A stretch of 64,000 nt of DNA from Trichomonas vaginalis G3. Its lineage: Eukaryota > Parabasalia > Trichomonadida > Trichomonadidae. A program made the translations under genes and the position numbers. This document shows, piece by piece, positions 45,138-55,601 of this stretch. The DNA is taken from the NCBI RefSeq assembly GCF_026262505.1, contig NC_067203.1, forward strand, positions 25,277,411 to 25,341,410, given 5' to 3'. The notes under the pieces were generated by a model. It saw only the letters and a list, made by a program, of their open reading frames with translations. It had not been told where the DNA came from and made no database searches. The number at the start of each line of letters is the position of its first letter. Within the stretch, counting starts at the first letter, position 1.

Positions 45138-46438
45138 TAGGGTGTCCAAAGGTGTGTTTAGCACAAACCTGAATACTGCGAATAGAAATAAACAAGTTAC
45201 ATATATATAAAGTTTATTTAAATATAATCACCATTGGATTCAATCACGCGTTCGCAGCGATCGATCCAGGCTTGAAAGACACGCTTTAAATCATCATGAG
45301 AAAATTGCTCAAATTGCTCTCTTACAAAATTTTCAAGATCATCTGGACTCGCGAATTCGCGTCCTTCAGCTCTCTTTTTTAGCGTGCCGAATAAATAAAA
45401 GTCAGAGGGTGCAATATCAGGTGAATAAATTGGGTTTGGAACAACTTTGACATTGTTTTCCAACAAGTAATTCATTACCTTATGACTTTTGTGAACTCTT
45501 GAATTATCAAAATGAATTGCAAACTTTTGTTTTGTTGTTTGGATTTCTCAAACTCATCAGAATTGATAATTTGAGTAAGAACATTGTCAATTAGATACTG
45601 AGCATTCATCGTATTAGGTTTTTGAAGAATATCAATTGCGATGATGCCATTCACGCCCCAAAAAACCGACAACATCATCATTGGTGTGTCAATTTTTTTC
45701 TTCGGGAATGTTTGCGGATTTTCATCCTTCGGGATCCACATGATTTTGGCTTCTGTTGCATATTGAAACCAAGACTCGTCCCCTGTTACTAAAAAGCGAA
45801 ACTTCTTGGATTGATACGCACCCAATATAGAGAGGAGCTCTTTCGAAGATTGGACTCTAGATTTTTTTTGAACTGAATTAAGGTTGTGCGGAACCCAACG
45901 TGTATACGCTAGTTTGTAGTTCAAATAATTGCGCAGATAATAACTGACTGTTGTACGTGGTATCTTTGTCATCTCCTCTATCCTTCTGAGTGATGCTCTT
46001 GGGTCTTCATCTAGCGCTTGAAGAATTGCTTTGATTTTTCTTTGATCCGGCGATTTTTTGTCAATTTTTATGATGGGCGCCTTTTTGTTCATGAAGTGAT
46101 ACATCCTAACATGATACGTTACAGTGGAATAGCTAGGAGCATCCATACCGAAGCATTTTACCAATGTCTCGTAGATTTTTTACAGTCTTTGCATTTTTTT
46201 GCAAGAGCGAGGATGTTTTCTTTATGATTCATTAAAAAAATGAAAAAAATCCCGCCAAAATTTCCCGCGAAACCGCCTCTTGTCTCAAAATTCATTTTAT
46301 ATCCGGCATGGCGCCAAAATACAACATACTCATCATATACATATATTCATATTTTTTATTATATATTTATAATCAGCATATATCTCCTTTAATAGTCTCA
46401 TATAGAGCGCTGTGCTAAACGCACCTTTGGACACCCTA
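45138..46438 (-). mobile_element. Mariner transposon (Tvmar1-like), copy 2a
   Basis: 1301 bp, with 28-bp TIRs and a TA duplication at 45136-45137 and 46439-46440. It lies inside the Polinton methyltransferase gene and is the same insertion as copy 1a. Confidence 0.93.
45218..46232 (-). pseudogene. Mariner transposase, copy 2a (two frameshifts)
   Basis: MNHKEN start at 46232, stop at 45218-45220. The DD34D residues are present (VTGDESW, then in pieces HFDN-equivalent and YSPDIAPSDFYLF). Shifts: the N-terminal T run near 46177 (6 instead of 7) shared with copy 1a, and a missing T near 45532 (GTTTTGTTGTTTGG) private to this copy. Inactive as it stands. Confidence 0.88.
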
Positions 46439-47385
46439 TATAAACTCATAGTCATGTATGTCCTCTAACCATCTCATAACGGTTTCCAAACCACTTTTAT
46501 CGGATGTAAAGTAAAAGCATGGATGGTTATGTAAAACGTCTAAAGTTTCTAAAGAGTCTCTCAAAGTCCAGTCTACTTGGTATTGAAAATCCCATGTGTT
46601 ATAGAACGGCGGGTCCACTATAAAGAAAACATTTTCCTTGTCTTTATATTTTTCATACAAATCTGTCCAATGACATCTCACAAACTCTATACCCTCAATA
46701 TATTTTTCTATGTCCTCTTTGAAAACATTTGTATAGTTAAGATATAAAACTTTTGACATAAGTGTTTCAATGTCATGAACTCTTATAGCACCACTATATA
46801 ATAGTCTAGCAGATATACTATCCCAGTCTATATATTCTGCTTTTTTCAAAACCTCTCTCACAATATTTTTCTTATCTAATGGTATACGTTCCATCTTACC
46901 TATAGGTATCTTTTCTTTTAACTCTTTCAATATATTGTTTGTGTCTGGAATATGTTTGAGACGGTCCATATAGTTGTCGAAGTCATTGCATATAATCTTT
47001 GAGTCTGGGAATATTATATGGCACAAATGGGATATATAGAAACTTCCACCGAACAAATCTACAAATGTTAGACCATTCGGTAGTTTCTTAAGTTCTCTCA
47101 ATATAATATCTTTACATCTACTCTTATTTCCAAAGAACGGTAACGGTGGTTTTGTAAAATTCATTTATATATAATAATAAAAATGTTTTTACCCGAAAAG
47201 TGACAGAAAAGTGACAAAACATGAAAACATATATAATTTGTGAAAAGCGACACATTATATAATGTTTTCGACCCAGAAGAAGGCTTCTTCCCAGAAGCAA
47301 TGGAGGAAGAAGAAGAGTCCTCCGAATTCACACCAGAAGACTAACAATTTTCCGAATAAAAACTTCATTTATACTAAACATCTTC

Positions 47386-47421
47386 GGGGCTAGAGGGCAC
47401 GAAGTGCCTGGAAGCCCCACT
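47386..47421. repeat. Polinton right terminus with nested hairpin (block 2)
   Basis: The same two-step stem, GGGGCT...GGCAC-GAA-GTGCC...AGCCCC, followed by ACT at the element's edge. Upstream, at about 47190-47221, AAAAGTGACAGAAAAGTGACAAAAC precedes an ATG. The partner terminus is absent from this block. Confidence 0.7.
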
Positions 47422-47424
47422 ACC

Positions 47425-47455
<31 letters not shown>

Positions 47456-47860
47456 AATCAAAATTCGAAAATATCTATTTTTCAAAACACGCATCCAGAA
47501 GCGAAAAAATTCGAAAAAATCATGTTCTTATAAAACTCGCTGATTTTGCAATTTTTATGTGATTTGAAGTGATAGAATGTATTATCATCTTACGAAAACA
47601 TATACTTTATTGTTATATTCACAAAATATTAATCAGAACACTAGGAAAAGTGGATTTTCGAAAAAAGACGATAACAATTATTTGCAAATCGCCTCTCAAT
47701 TTTGAGAGACTTTCAATTTTTACAGTGGACCCTTAATAAAAATTCATAAATTAGATCCGAAATCTTTGCGAACATTGTTTACCGCAGGCATATCATACTA
47801 TTTCTTTCTTATAATGTATTTTAAATATATTTTTTTATGTTTCCATTTTCAAAATTATTA
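47422..47860. other. Spacer between Polinton end and ankyrin gene (block 2)
   Basis: T tract of about 24, then AT-rich non-coding DNA, TTACAGTGGACCCTTAA at 47720-47736, and the ankyrin promoter region. CATTTTCAAAATTATTA directly precedes the ATG at 47861. No gene is seen. Confidence 0.5.
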
Positions 47861-48053
47861 ATGTCTGATCAAGACGTTCACCCAAATAAATACGGTGAAT
47901 TATACAGTAGCTACAAATACTACATAGATTCATGTAATGCGTTGTATCATCTAAAAACGGAAAACGAAGAAGGATTAAACACTATTTACAACATGATCAA
48001 AGCAAATTTGATTGATACACAGAAATGTCTTCCCAAAGATATAATCAAAGATA

Positions 48054-49356
48054 TAGGGTGTCCAAAGGTGTGTTTAGCACAAACCTGAATACTGCGAATA
48101 GAAATAAACAAGTTACATATATATAAAGTTTATTTAAATATAATCACCATTGGATTCAATCACGCGTTCGCAGCGATCGATCCAGGCTTGAAAGACACGC
48201 TTTAAATCATCATGAGAAAATTGCTCAAATTGCTCTCTTACAAAATTTTCAAGATCATCTGGACTCGCGAATTCGCGTCCTTCAGCTCTCTTTTTTAGCA
48301 TGCCGAATAAATAAAAGTCAGAGGGTGCAATATCAGGTGAATAAATTGGGTTTGGAACAACTTTGACATTGTTTTCCAACAAGTAATTCATTACCTTATG
48401 ACTTTTGTGAACTCTTGAATTATCAAAATGAATTGCAAACTTTTGTTTTTGTTGTTTGGATTTCTCAAACTCATCAGAATTGATAATTTGAGTAAGAACA
48501 TTGTCAATTAGATACTGAGCATTCATCGTATTAGGTTTTTGAAGAATATCAATTGCGATGATGCCATTCACGCCCCAAAAAACCGACAACATCATCATTG
48601 GTGTGTCAATTTTTTTCTTCGGGAATGTTTGCGGATTTTCATCCTTCGGGATCCACATGATTTTGGCTTCTGTTGCATATTGAAACCAAGACTCATCCCC
48701 TGTTACTAAAAAGCGAAACTTCTTGGATTGATACGCATCCAATATAGAGAGGAGCTCTTTCGAAGATTGGACTCTAGATTTTTTTGAACTGAATTAAGGT
48801 TGTGCGGAACCCAACGTGTATACGCTAGTTTGTAGTTCAAATAATTGTGCAGATAATAACTGACTGTTGTACGTGGTATCTTTGTCATCTCCTCTATCCT
48901 TCTGAGTGATGCTCTTGGGTCTTCATCTAGCGCTTGAAGAATTGCTTTGATTTTTCTTTGATCCGGCGATTTTTTGTCAATTTTTATGATGGGCGCCTTT
49001 TTGTTCATGAAGTGATACATCCTAACATGATACGTTACAGTGGAATAGCTAGGAGCATCCATACCGAAGCATTTTACCAATGTCTCGTAGATTTTTTTAC
49101 AGTCTTTGCATTTTTTTGCAAGAGCGAGGATGTTTTCTTTATGATTCATTAAAAAAATGAAAAAAATCCCGCCAAAATTTCCCGCGAAACCGCCTCTTGT
49201 CTCAAAATTCATTTTATATCCCGGCATGGCGCCAAAATACAACATACTCATCATATACATATATTCATATTTTTTATTATATATTTATAATCAGCATATA
49301 TCTCCTTTAATAGTCTCATATAGAGCGCTGTGCTAAACGCACCTTTGGACACCCTA
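48054..49356 (-). mobile_element. Mariner transposon (Tvmar1-like), copy 2b
   Basis: 1303 bp, with 28-bp TIRs and a TA duplication (48052-48053, 49357-49358). It is inserted in the host ankyrin gene, antisense to it. It is the most complete of the four mariner copies in the window and the same insertion as copy 1b. Confidence 0.94.
48134..49149 (-). pseudogene. Mariner transposase, copy 2b (one frameshift)
   Basis: MNHKENILALAKKCKDCKK start at 49149; the frame is open to ~48785 and then resumes, one base out of frame, from ~48742 to the stop at 48134. The only break is the T run in CTAGATTTTTTTGAAC (7 T; copy 2a has 8). All three catalytic Asp and the helix-turn-helix segments (PSYSTVTYHVRMYHF, PRTTVSYYLHNYLNY) are otherwise present. 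The near-intact state implies recent activity of the family. Confidence 0.88.
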
Positions 49357-50070
49357 TATTTTAGATATCATTCCGTATAACAATCGCTATGCAAAGTCAT
49401 ATTTAACTCTTGCCAAACTTATATCTGATGAATACCATGTGGAAGAAGTCAATAATGTCGAAATTATATCAATCTCCCTGTTTTACAAAGAATACGGAAT
49501 TAAATTAGACAAATCCGTTGATTTCGGAAAACATAAATTTGAAAATCTCGATATTCATACAAAAGATACAATATACAGAGCAATTATGTATAAATACCTC
49601 GAAAGATTCATCACATTCACGGAAATAGATGGATTTGATGAAAATCAAAAGTTTTCAAGCAGTTTATATCCAGAATATTACACGAAATATTCATTACTTG
49701 AATTATGTTGTTATCACGGAGCAGTTGATTGTTTCAAGTTATTAAGAACGAAGTTTAACTCAAAAATTACTAAAACATGTCTCAAATTTTCATTTTTAGG
49801 CGGAAATGCAGATATCATGAGTGAATGTTTGAAAAATCAAACACCAGATAAAGAATGCATGATAAATGCAATTATTTCACACAACATTGATTTCGTTTCA
49901 TTCTTGATGAATGAATACAATATGGAGATTGATTTACTTAAATGCATAAAATATAATAATCTTGAATCATTCTTGGTTTATTTCGATCAAACAAATGAAA
50001 CTAACAAATGCTTTATTTATTCTTCGATGTTTAACATATCTTCCCTTTGCGATTATTTCCTTTCGCAGGG

Positions 50071-51169
50071 TGCAAATGTTAATGAAAAAACTGAAAAAGG
50101 AAAAACAGCTCTTCATTTTGCAGCAGATAAAAATAGTAAAGAGTCAGCGGAGTTTCTTATTTCACACGGTGTAAATATCAATGAAAAAGATGAGGAAGGA
50201 AAAACTGCTCTGCACATTACAGCAAGTCATAATAGTAAAGAAACAGCTGAGCTTCTTATTTCGCACGGTGCAAATATCAATGAGAAGGATAAATTTGGAC
50301 AAACTACTCTTCATTTGGCAGCATGGTATAATAGTAAAGAAACAGCTGAACTTCTTATTTCGCACGGTGCAAATCTGAATGAAAAAGATAAAGGAGGACA
50401 AACCGTTCTTCATTATGCTGCAGACCAAAATAACAAAGATATAGCTGAACTTCTTATTTCGCATGGTGCAAATATCAATGAAAGAGACAAAAAAGGAAAA
50501 GCTGCCCTTAATATTGCAGCATATAAAAATAGCAAAGAAACAGCAGAACTTCTTATTTTGCACGGCGCAAATATCAACGAAAAAGATGATGAAGGAAAAA
50601 CTGCTCTTCATCTTGCAGTAGATCAAAATAACAAAGAAACAACTGAAATTCTTATTTCACATGGTGCAAATATCAATGAAAAAGATGAAGGAGGACAAAC
50701 TACTCTTCATTTGGCAGCATTGTATGATAGTAAAGAAACAGCCGAACTTCTTATTTTGCATGGTGCAAATCTCAATGAAAAAGATAATGATGGACAAACT
50801 GCTCTTGATTGTTCAGCACGTCATAATAGTAACGAAATAGCTGAACTTCTTATTTCACATGGTGCAAATATCAATAAAAAAGATATAAACGGACAAACAG
50901 TTCTTCATCATGCAGCATGGTATAATAGTAAAGAAACAGCTGAACTTCTTATTTCAAATGGTGCAAATATCAATGAAAAAGATAATGTTGGACAAACTGC
51001 TCTTCATTATGCAGCATATAGTAAAGGCAAAGAAACAGCTGAACTTCTTATTTCTCATGGTATAAATATCAATGAAAAAGATAAAAAAGGAAAAACTGCT
51101 CTTCAAATCGCAACAGATAAAAATAACAAAGAAATGGCTGAACTTCTTATTTCACATGGTGCAGAAAAA
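50071..51169 (+). repeat. Eleven 99-bp ankyrin-coding tandem repeats
   Basis: Eleven in-register 99-bp units, each encoding 33 residues. The shared DNA core GCTGAACTTCTTATTTC-CA-GGTGCAAATATCAATGA is conserved well beyond what coding needs, which suggests recent unit duplication or gene conversion. Confidence 0.85.
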
Positions 51170-51172
51170 TAA

Positions 51173-51789
51173 TACCTAATATGCTTCTCTTTCATTTACT
51201 CATATTTTCGAAGATGAATTTTAATGAAAGTAAAAATAATTTAGCTTTTTACACTGATCTTATCAAATGAATTTTTTTATGTCAATTTTATAATTAGGCA
51301 CAGTGTTATAAAATATTATACATATACCTCAATAGTTTTTATTATTATTTTACCGGACTTTTTTATGGTATCTGAAATAAGTATATCATCATTTCCCCAA
51401 GAAAATAGATTATTTTGCAAAATTTATATAAAGTTTGGGTACTTTCTAAAGGAATATTGAATATACAAAATATTGATTCTATCTCAGTTCTTTGATTTCT
51501 CCAATTCCTAATGAAAGTCATTAAAAGTTGTAGGCATTTTAAGTTTTTCGTTCAATGTTTCAACTATTTGAAATGAGAGAGAGAGAAAGATATTTTGAAA
51601 CACATTAAGGCTTTTTACCCCAATGACTTTATTTCTTATGAGAAAGTGCCCTAATAATGGTTTATTCTTATACATTTCACCAATTTTTTTGGTATTTTTA
51701 TGGGGGATTGGATATGAAAAGTACTGATTATTAAATTCCTAGTTTATGAATTATAGATCTCAATTTATGTATTGAAAAGTATTAAAATT
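51173..51789. other. Intergenic between convergent ankyrin genes (block 2)
   Basis: AT-rich 0.6 kb with no gene. It contains GAGAGAGAGAAAG and several T runs, and both 3' untranslated regions. Confidence 0.6.
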
Positions 51790-52271
51790 TTAATTTTGAT
51801 TAAGCTTATTGAGCGTGCTTTCAGATGCATGAGAAAATGCAGGTTTTCCACTATTATCCTTTGCTTCTTTATCGGCTCCAGCAGAGATAAGATATTTAAT
51901 GACATTAATTCGACCTCTTCTCAATGCCCAAATGAGTGGAGTATATCCATCATTATCCTTTACCTCTTTATTAGCTCCAATAGAGATAAGATATTGAACA
52001 ATTCCAGTATAGTCATTCATTGATGCACAAATGAGTGGAGTCCATCCATTATTATTCTTTGCTTCTTTTTCAGCCCCAACTGAGATAAGATATTTAATAA
52101 TATCAGGTTTATTGGCTCTTGATACATTATATTTACATTTTCTTGTTGTCCAAATGAGTGAAGTATATCCGTCATTATCCTTTGCCTCTTTATCAGCTCC
52201 AATAGAGATAAGATATTTAACAACTTCAAGTTTACCAAGAATTGAAGCCCACATGAGCGGAGTTTTTCCAG

Positions 52272-52352
52272 ATATGTCCTTTGCTTCTTTATCAACTCCT
52301 TGAGAGATAAGATATTTAACAACTTCAAGACGATCATTTTGTAATGCTTTAA
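52272..52352. repeat. 81-bp direct repeat, left copy
   Basis: ATATGTCCTTTGCTTC... to ...TAATGCTTTAA, identical to 52719-52799. It codes for the ankyrin segment LKALQNDRLEVVKYLIS-type on the minus strand. The two copies flank the 366-bp insert. Confidence 0.85.
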
Positions 52353-52718
52353 GAGAGAGGGTCAAAGTTGCTATTTGTCACTTTTCCACAAGAATATAAT
52401 GGGGAAAAAGTTATCATATAGTTGATCTCATTCACTGAGGTGAGAGATGCATGTAGTGTAATGTGATAAACAGTGGGATTGCTGCTCTAAGTCCTAGGTT
52501 CGAGACACATTGGCTTCATTTTTCTCTTTTTTATTGACGTAAACTATTCAATTTTTGTGTTATCCATTCAAATTTCAGAATTTTTTTTGCAGATTTCACG
52601 CTACATTCGAAGTTACCTTTTGTAACAACCACCACCGCCTACGAAAGACGAAAGTGTGTCACGATTTCACCCGGAAATCCGACGGTTGTTTAAGAGTAAG
52701 CACTTTTGGCACCTACTC
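52353..52718. repeat. 366-bp insert within the ankyrin gene
   Basis: Non-ankyrin sequence between the 81-bp repeats. It carries GGTTCGAGAC (52497-52506), a fair match to a pol III B box, but no convincing A box or tRNA fold. A T-rich middle follows, and a GC-richer 3' part (ACCACCGCCTACGAAAGACG, CACCCGGAAATCCGACGG). It may be a SINE-like or captured sequence. The class is unknown. Confidence 0.6.
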
Positions 52719-52799
52719 ATATGTCCTTTGCTTCTTTATCAACTCCTTGAGAGATAAGATATTTAACAACTTCAAGACGATCATTTTGTAATGCTTTAA
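52719..52799. repeat. 81-bp direct repeat, right copy
   Basis: Identical to 52272-52352. The length is far above an ordinary target-site duplication, so the repeat was probably made by duplication of the ankyrin segment together with, or before, the insertion. Confidence 0.85.
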
Positions 52800-54392
52800 T
52801 GAGTGGAGTATATCCAAATTTATCCTTTGCTTCTTTATCAGCTCCAAGAGAGATAAGACATTTAACAACTTCAAGTTGACCATTATATGACGCAAGAATG
52901 AGTGGAGTATATCCATCTTCATCCTTTGCATCTTTATCAGCTCCAACTGAGATAAGATATTTAATTACTTCAAGTTGACCTCGCCTTGATGCTATAATTA
53001 GTGGAGTATATCCATATTTATCCTTTGCTTCTTTATCAGCTCCAAGAGTGATAAGATTTTGGACAACTTCCAAGTGACCATTTTCTGATGCCCAAAAGAG
53101 TGTTGTCGTAAAGTTATTCTTTGTTTCTTTGTAATCTCTAAGAGATGCAAGATATTTAACAATTTCAAGATAATTACTAACTGTCGCAATAATTAGAGCA
53201 GTAGATCCGTCATTATCCTTTGCCTCTTTATCAGCTCCAATAGAGATAAGATATTTAACAACTTCAAGTTTACCAAGAATTGAAGCCCACATGAGCGGAG
53301 TTTTTCCAGATATGTCCTTTGCTTCTTTATCAACTCCTTGAGAGATAAGATATTTAACAACTTCAAGATGACCTCCACGTGAAGCCCAAATGAGTGGAGT
53401 ATCTCCCCATTTAGACTTTGCTTTTTTATCAGCTCCAAGAGAGATAAGATATTTAACAACTTCAAGATGGCCATTTTTTGATGCCCAAATGAGTGGAGTA
53501 TATCCAGACATATTCTTTGCTTCTTTATCAGCTCCAACTGAGATAAGATATTTAATTACTTCAAGTTGACCTTCAGATGATGCAATAATGAGTGGAGTAT
53601 TTCCCCTTTCACACTTATCTTCTTTATCACAGCCACATTCAATGAGAGATTGAACAAGTCTCACATTTCCTTTATAGCATGCAACGTGTAGTACATTTAT
53701 TTTATTACTTGCATATTTTTCAGTTGTCTTTTTCCAAAGTCCTTCTTCGCATGATTTCGAAATCATTTTATGATTTCCTTGAGATGAAAGTTCATCAAGG
53801 AAGCTGTAAATTCCTTCAAAATCATCGGAATTCTTAAGTTCTGAAATTTTTGATAGAATTCCACTGTCACTTTTTTGTGATTTTATGGCTTTTCTCTGTT
53901 GAATCAGAAATGTCATTTTGTATTTGTATTAAAACATCAATAATACCATCAAAAATTCTAAGTTTCATGTATTTCTTGACTGATTTCAGAATTGCAACGA
54001 CTTCTTCGAGATTTTGTACAGAAACATTTGTAGCACGAGTACATTCGTATAATTTGTTTGCGTTGATTGTAGAGCGCGATTGCTTGAGAAGGGTAATGAA
54101 ATCATTTGCTGACAATTGAGAGATTTTCAGGATTTTTTCGATATCTTGCGTTTCAAACGTATTAAAGAACTTATCGCCATCAATATAATCTTTGATGTGA
54201 GCCGCGATGCTTTCATAATTTAGCTCGAGACTCATTATTATTAAACTATGAAGATTTTAATAAAATTGTAATTTTTTACAAACTCTTTTAAAATATATAA
54301 ATATGTATTAGAATAAACATAGAAATTTACTTCAAAATTTAGATTTGTGTATTGAAAATTTTGTTGTCCTGTTATTGGCTCTTAATAAAAAT

Positions 54393-55253
54393 ATGGCTGA
54401 AACTCATAGAGGAAAGAATGCTTTAGCTGAGCGAGAGCCAAAAATCGTAGAGAACAGAAAGAAATCCCTTTTTATCAAAGGTAGAAAGTTCCCAGCTGCT
54501 ATGCAACAAGTTTGGGATGATCTTGCTCTCTTCAGGTTCGGCGAAATTGTTAAATTCACAAGAGAAAATGACATTGTTCCATTCGAAGATGCTTCTCAAA
54601 TACAAGAACATTGCAGAAAGAACGATTGCTCATTATTCACTTTCGCTACAACAAATAAGAAGAGACCAAACGATATTATATTCGGCCGTCTTTTCAATTT
54701 CGCATTATTAGACATGTACGAGTTCGGAGTTACTAATATTATTCCACACAAAGACCTTCCAAGAAATGAATTTTTACATGGTCAACTTCCAGCCCTTATT
54801 TTCCAAGGTGACCAATGGAATAGCGAGCTTAGCTCATTGCGCAACTATTTTATGGACTATTTCGTTGGAGATCTTCAAGGTTCAGTAGATCTTGAACAAG
54901 TAGCTCATTGCATTGTATTCACATACGTTGAGGAAGACAAGACAATCCTCTTCCGCCACTATTTAGTTAATACAGAGAATGATACCCCACAATTGACATT
55001 AACTTCTCCTTGCTTCGACCTCGTTTGCCGTCGTGACATGAAGCCTGACGAGGAGGCTTACGAAAATGCTCTCATCAAGGCTCCAGAGGAAAAGAAGAAG
55101 AAGAATGTCAAGAAGGACGCTCTTGGCCGCGAACTCGGCAGAGTATTCGTCGGCAAGAACGATACAACTTCACTCACAATGAAGAAGTTCCCAGGTCTTC
55201 CAAAACGTTCAATGAGACAAGCTGTTCAAGATGCAGAACACGATTTAGAGTAA
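54393..55253 (+). CDS. RPF2: Ribosome production factor 2 homologue (Brix domain)
   Basis: A 286-residue intact protein. The start MAETHRGKNALAEREPK at 54393 is the family start; the upstream ATG at 54345 is a spurious lead. The Brix-domain core includes KIVENRKKSLFIKG, NDIVPFEDASQIQEHCRKND, KKRPNDIIFGRLFNF and LLDMYEFGVTN, as in RPF2. The basic C-terminus (EEKKKKNVKKDA; KKFPGLPKRSMRQA) is typical. In yeast and humans RPF2 works with RRS1 to bring 5S rRNP into the pre-60S particle in the nucleolus. Length is close to the family's usual ~300-340. The next gene (EBP2) is also a 60S factor. Confidence 0.88.
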   Translation: MAETHRGKNALAEREPKIVENRKKSLFIKGRKFPAAMQQVWDDLALFRFGEIVKFTRENDIVPFEDASQIQEHCRKNDCSLFTFATTNKKRPNDIIFGRLFNFALLDMYEFGVTNIIPHKDLPRNEFLHGQLPALIFQGDQWNSELSSLRNYFMDYFVGDLQGSVDLEQVAHCIVFTYVEEDKTILFRHYLVNTENDTPQLTLTSPCFDLVCRRDMKPDEEAYENALIKAPEEKKKKNVKKDALGRELGRVFVGKNDTTSLTMKKFPGLPKRSMRQAVQDAEHDLE

Positions 55254-55601
55254 ATTTAGAGTTTTATTTTATTATTATTGTCAAATGATTATCATTTATT
55301 ACAAAACTATCTATTTTGAAACAAATTTAAAAAATTTAATTCACAATTGTATAGTTTTTAAAGCTTCTAAACATGGTATTAACAATGAATCCGTGAAATA
55401 ATGAGTTTAGTAAGTCAAATGTTTAGATTCATTACTTAATTTTTGATATCCAAATTTTAATATTTTATATTTTTAAGCCATAATAGCATGAAAGGCATTC
55501 AACTCATCATTGAATACAGAACATCATTCAAAATCGCCATTTATCTATTGAGTTGTGATAAAAAGACGAATTTGTCTCTTTGAGAATCAAGAAAATTTTA
55601 G
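55254..55601. other. Intergenic RPF2-EBP2
   Basis: AT-rich spacer of 0.35 kb, containing the RPF2 3' region and the EBP2 promoter. Nothing else is seen. Confidence 0.5.

Larger units (their letters stand above)
45059..47164 (-). pseudogene. Polinton Dam-like DNA adenine methyltransferase, interrupted by mariner (block 2)
   Basis: It starts MNFTKPPLPFFGNKSRCKD at 47164. Residues ~7-17 form the PFFGNKSR segment, ~34-43 FVDLFGGSF (motif I) and ~185 VDPPFYNTW (motif IV); the target-recognition part lies between them. This is the D12-class order. The family adds a methyl to the N6 of adenine, often in GATC. A mariner (45138-46438) splits the distal end of the gene. N6-methyladenine is the main DNA mark reported in T. 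vaginalis, so an element-borne enzyme is notable. Fossil. Confidence 0.8.
37681..47421. mobile_element. Polinton/Maverick element, block 2 (partial)
   Basis: The same element as 1-13554 from position 3797 on. It begins abruptly inside the polymerase gene at GTGAATTCG, directly against a host ARM-like gene, and ends at the hairpin terminus at 47421. So only about 9.7 kb is present (including a 1.3-kb mariner), with no left terminus. Gene order is polymerase, small genes, integrase (plus), collar, fibre, structural (plus), small genes, methyltransferase. It is broken, with perhaps up to a dozen frame interruptions, far fewer than block 1. Young. Confidence 0.85.
47861..51172 (+). pseudogene. 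Ankyrin-repeat protein gene disrupted by a mariner
   Basis: It starts MSDQDVHPNKYGELYSSYK at 47861 (an ATG 24 bases earlier is possible but off the family start). After codon ~65 (IIKDI) a mariner (48054-49356) is inserted at a TA. After it, the frame continues LDIIPYNNRYAKSYLTLAK and stays open to the TAA at 51170. It has an N-terminal helical domain of ~270 residues that recurs across this family, and then 11 ankyrin repeats (NINEKDxxGxTALHxAA...ETAELLISHGA). Likely a soluble protein-binding scaffold. Removing the mariner and one TA leaves a continuous frame, so the insertion is recent. Confidence 0.88.
51790..54235 (-). pseudogene. Second ankyrin-repeat gene, broken by a frameshift and an insert
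   Basis: It starts MSLELNYESIAAHIKDYID at 54235. The N-terminal ~110 residues match a helical family domain. One frameshift lies at a six-T run (53871-53876): the first frame ends DSTEKSHKITKK and the next begins upstream with MTFLIQQRKAIKSQK. About 11 ankyrin repeats follow (TPLIxASxxGxLEVVKYLISxGADKEAK). A 366-bp insert (52353-52718) flanked by 81-bp direct repeats then ends the frame at 52717. Five or so more repeats follow beyond it. The family is otherwise a long soluble scaffold. Confidence 0.8.

Noticed and set aside
50162-50626. Minus-strand ORF of 154 codons opposite the ankyrin gene
   Set aside because: It is a shadow of the repeated ankyrin codons, Phe/Ser/Cys-rich and with no independent support. 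The same holds for 16444-16752.
50071-51169. Regularly spaced repeats that resemble a CRISPR array
   Set aside because: The period is 99 bp, in frame, and codes for ankyrin repeats; there are no unique spacers.
52430-52515. A tRNA gene in the 366-bp insert
   Set aside because: Only the B-box-like string fits; no acceptor or T-arm pairing could be drawn.
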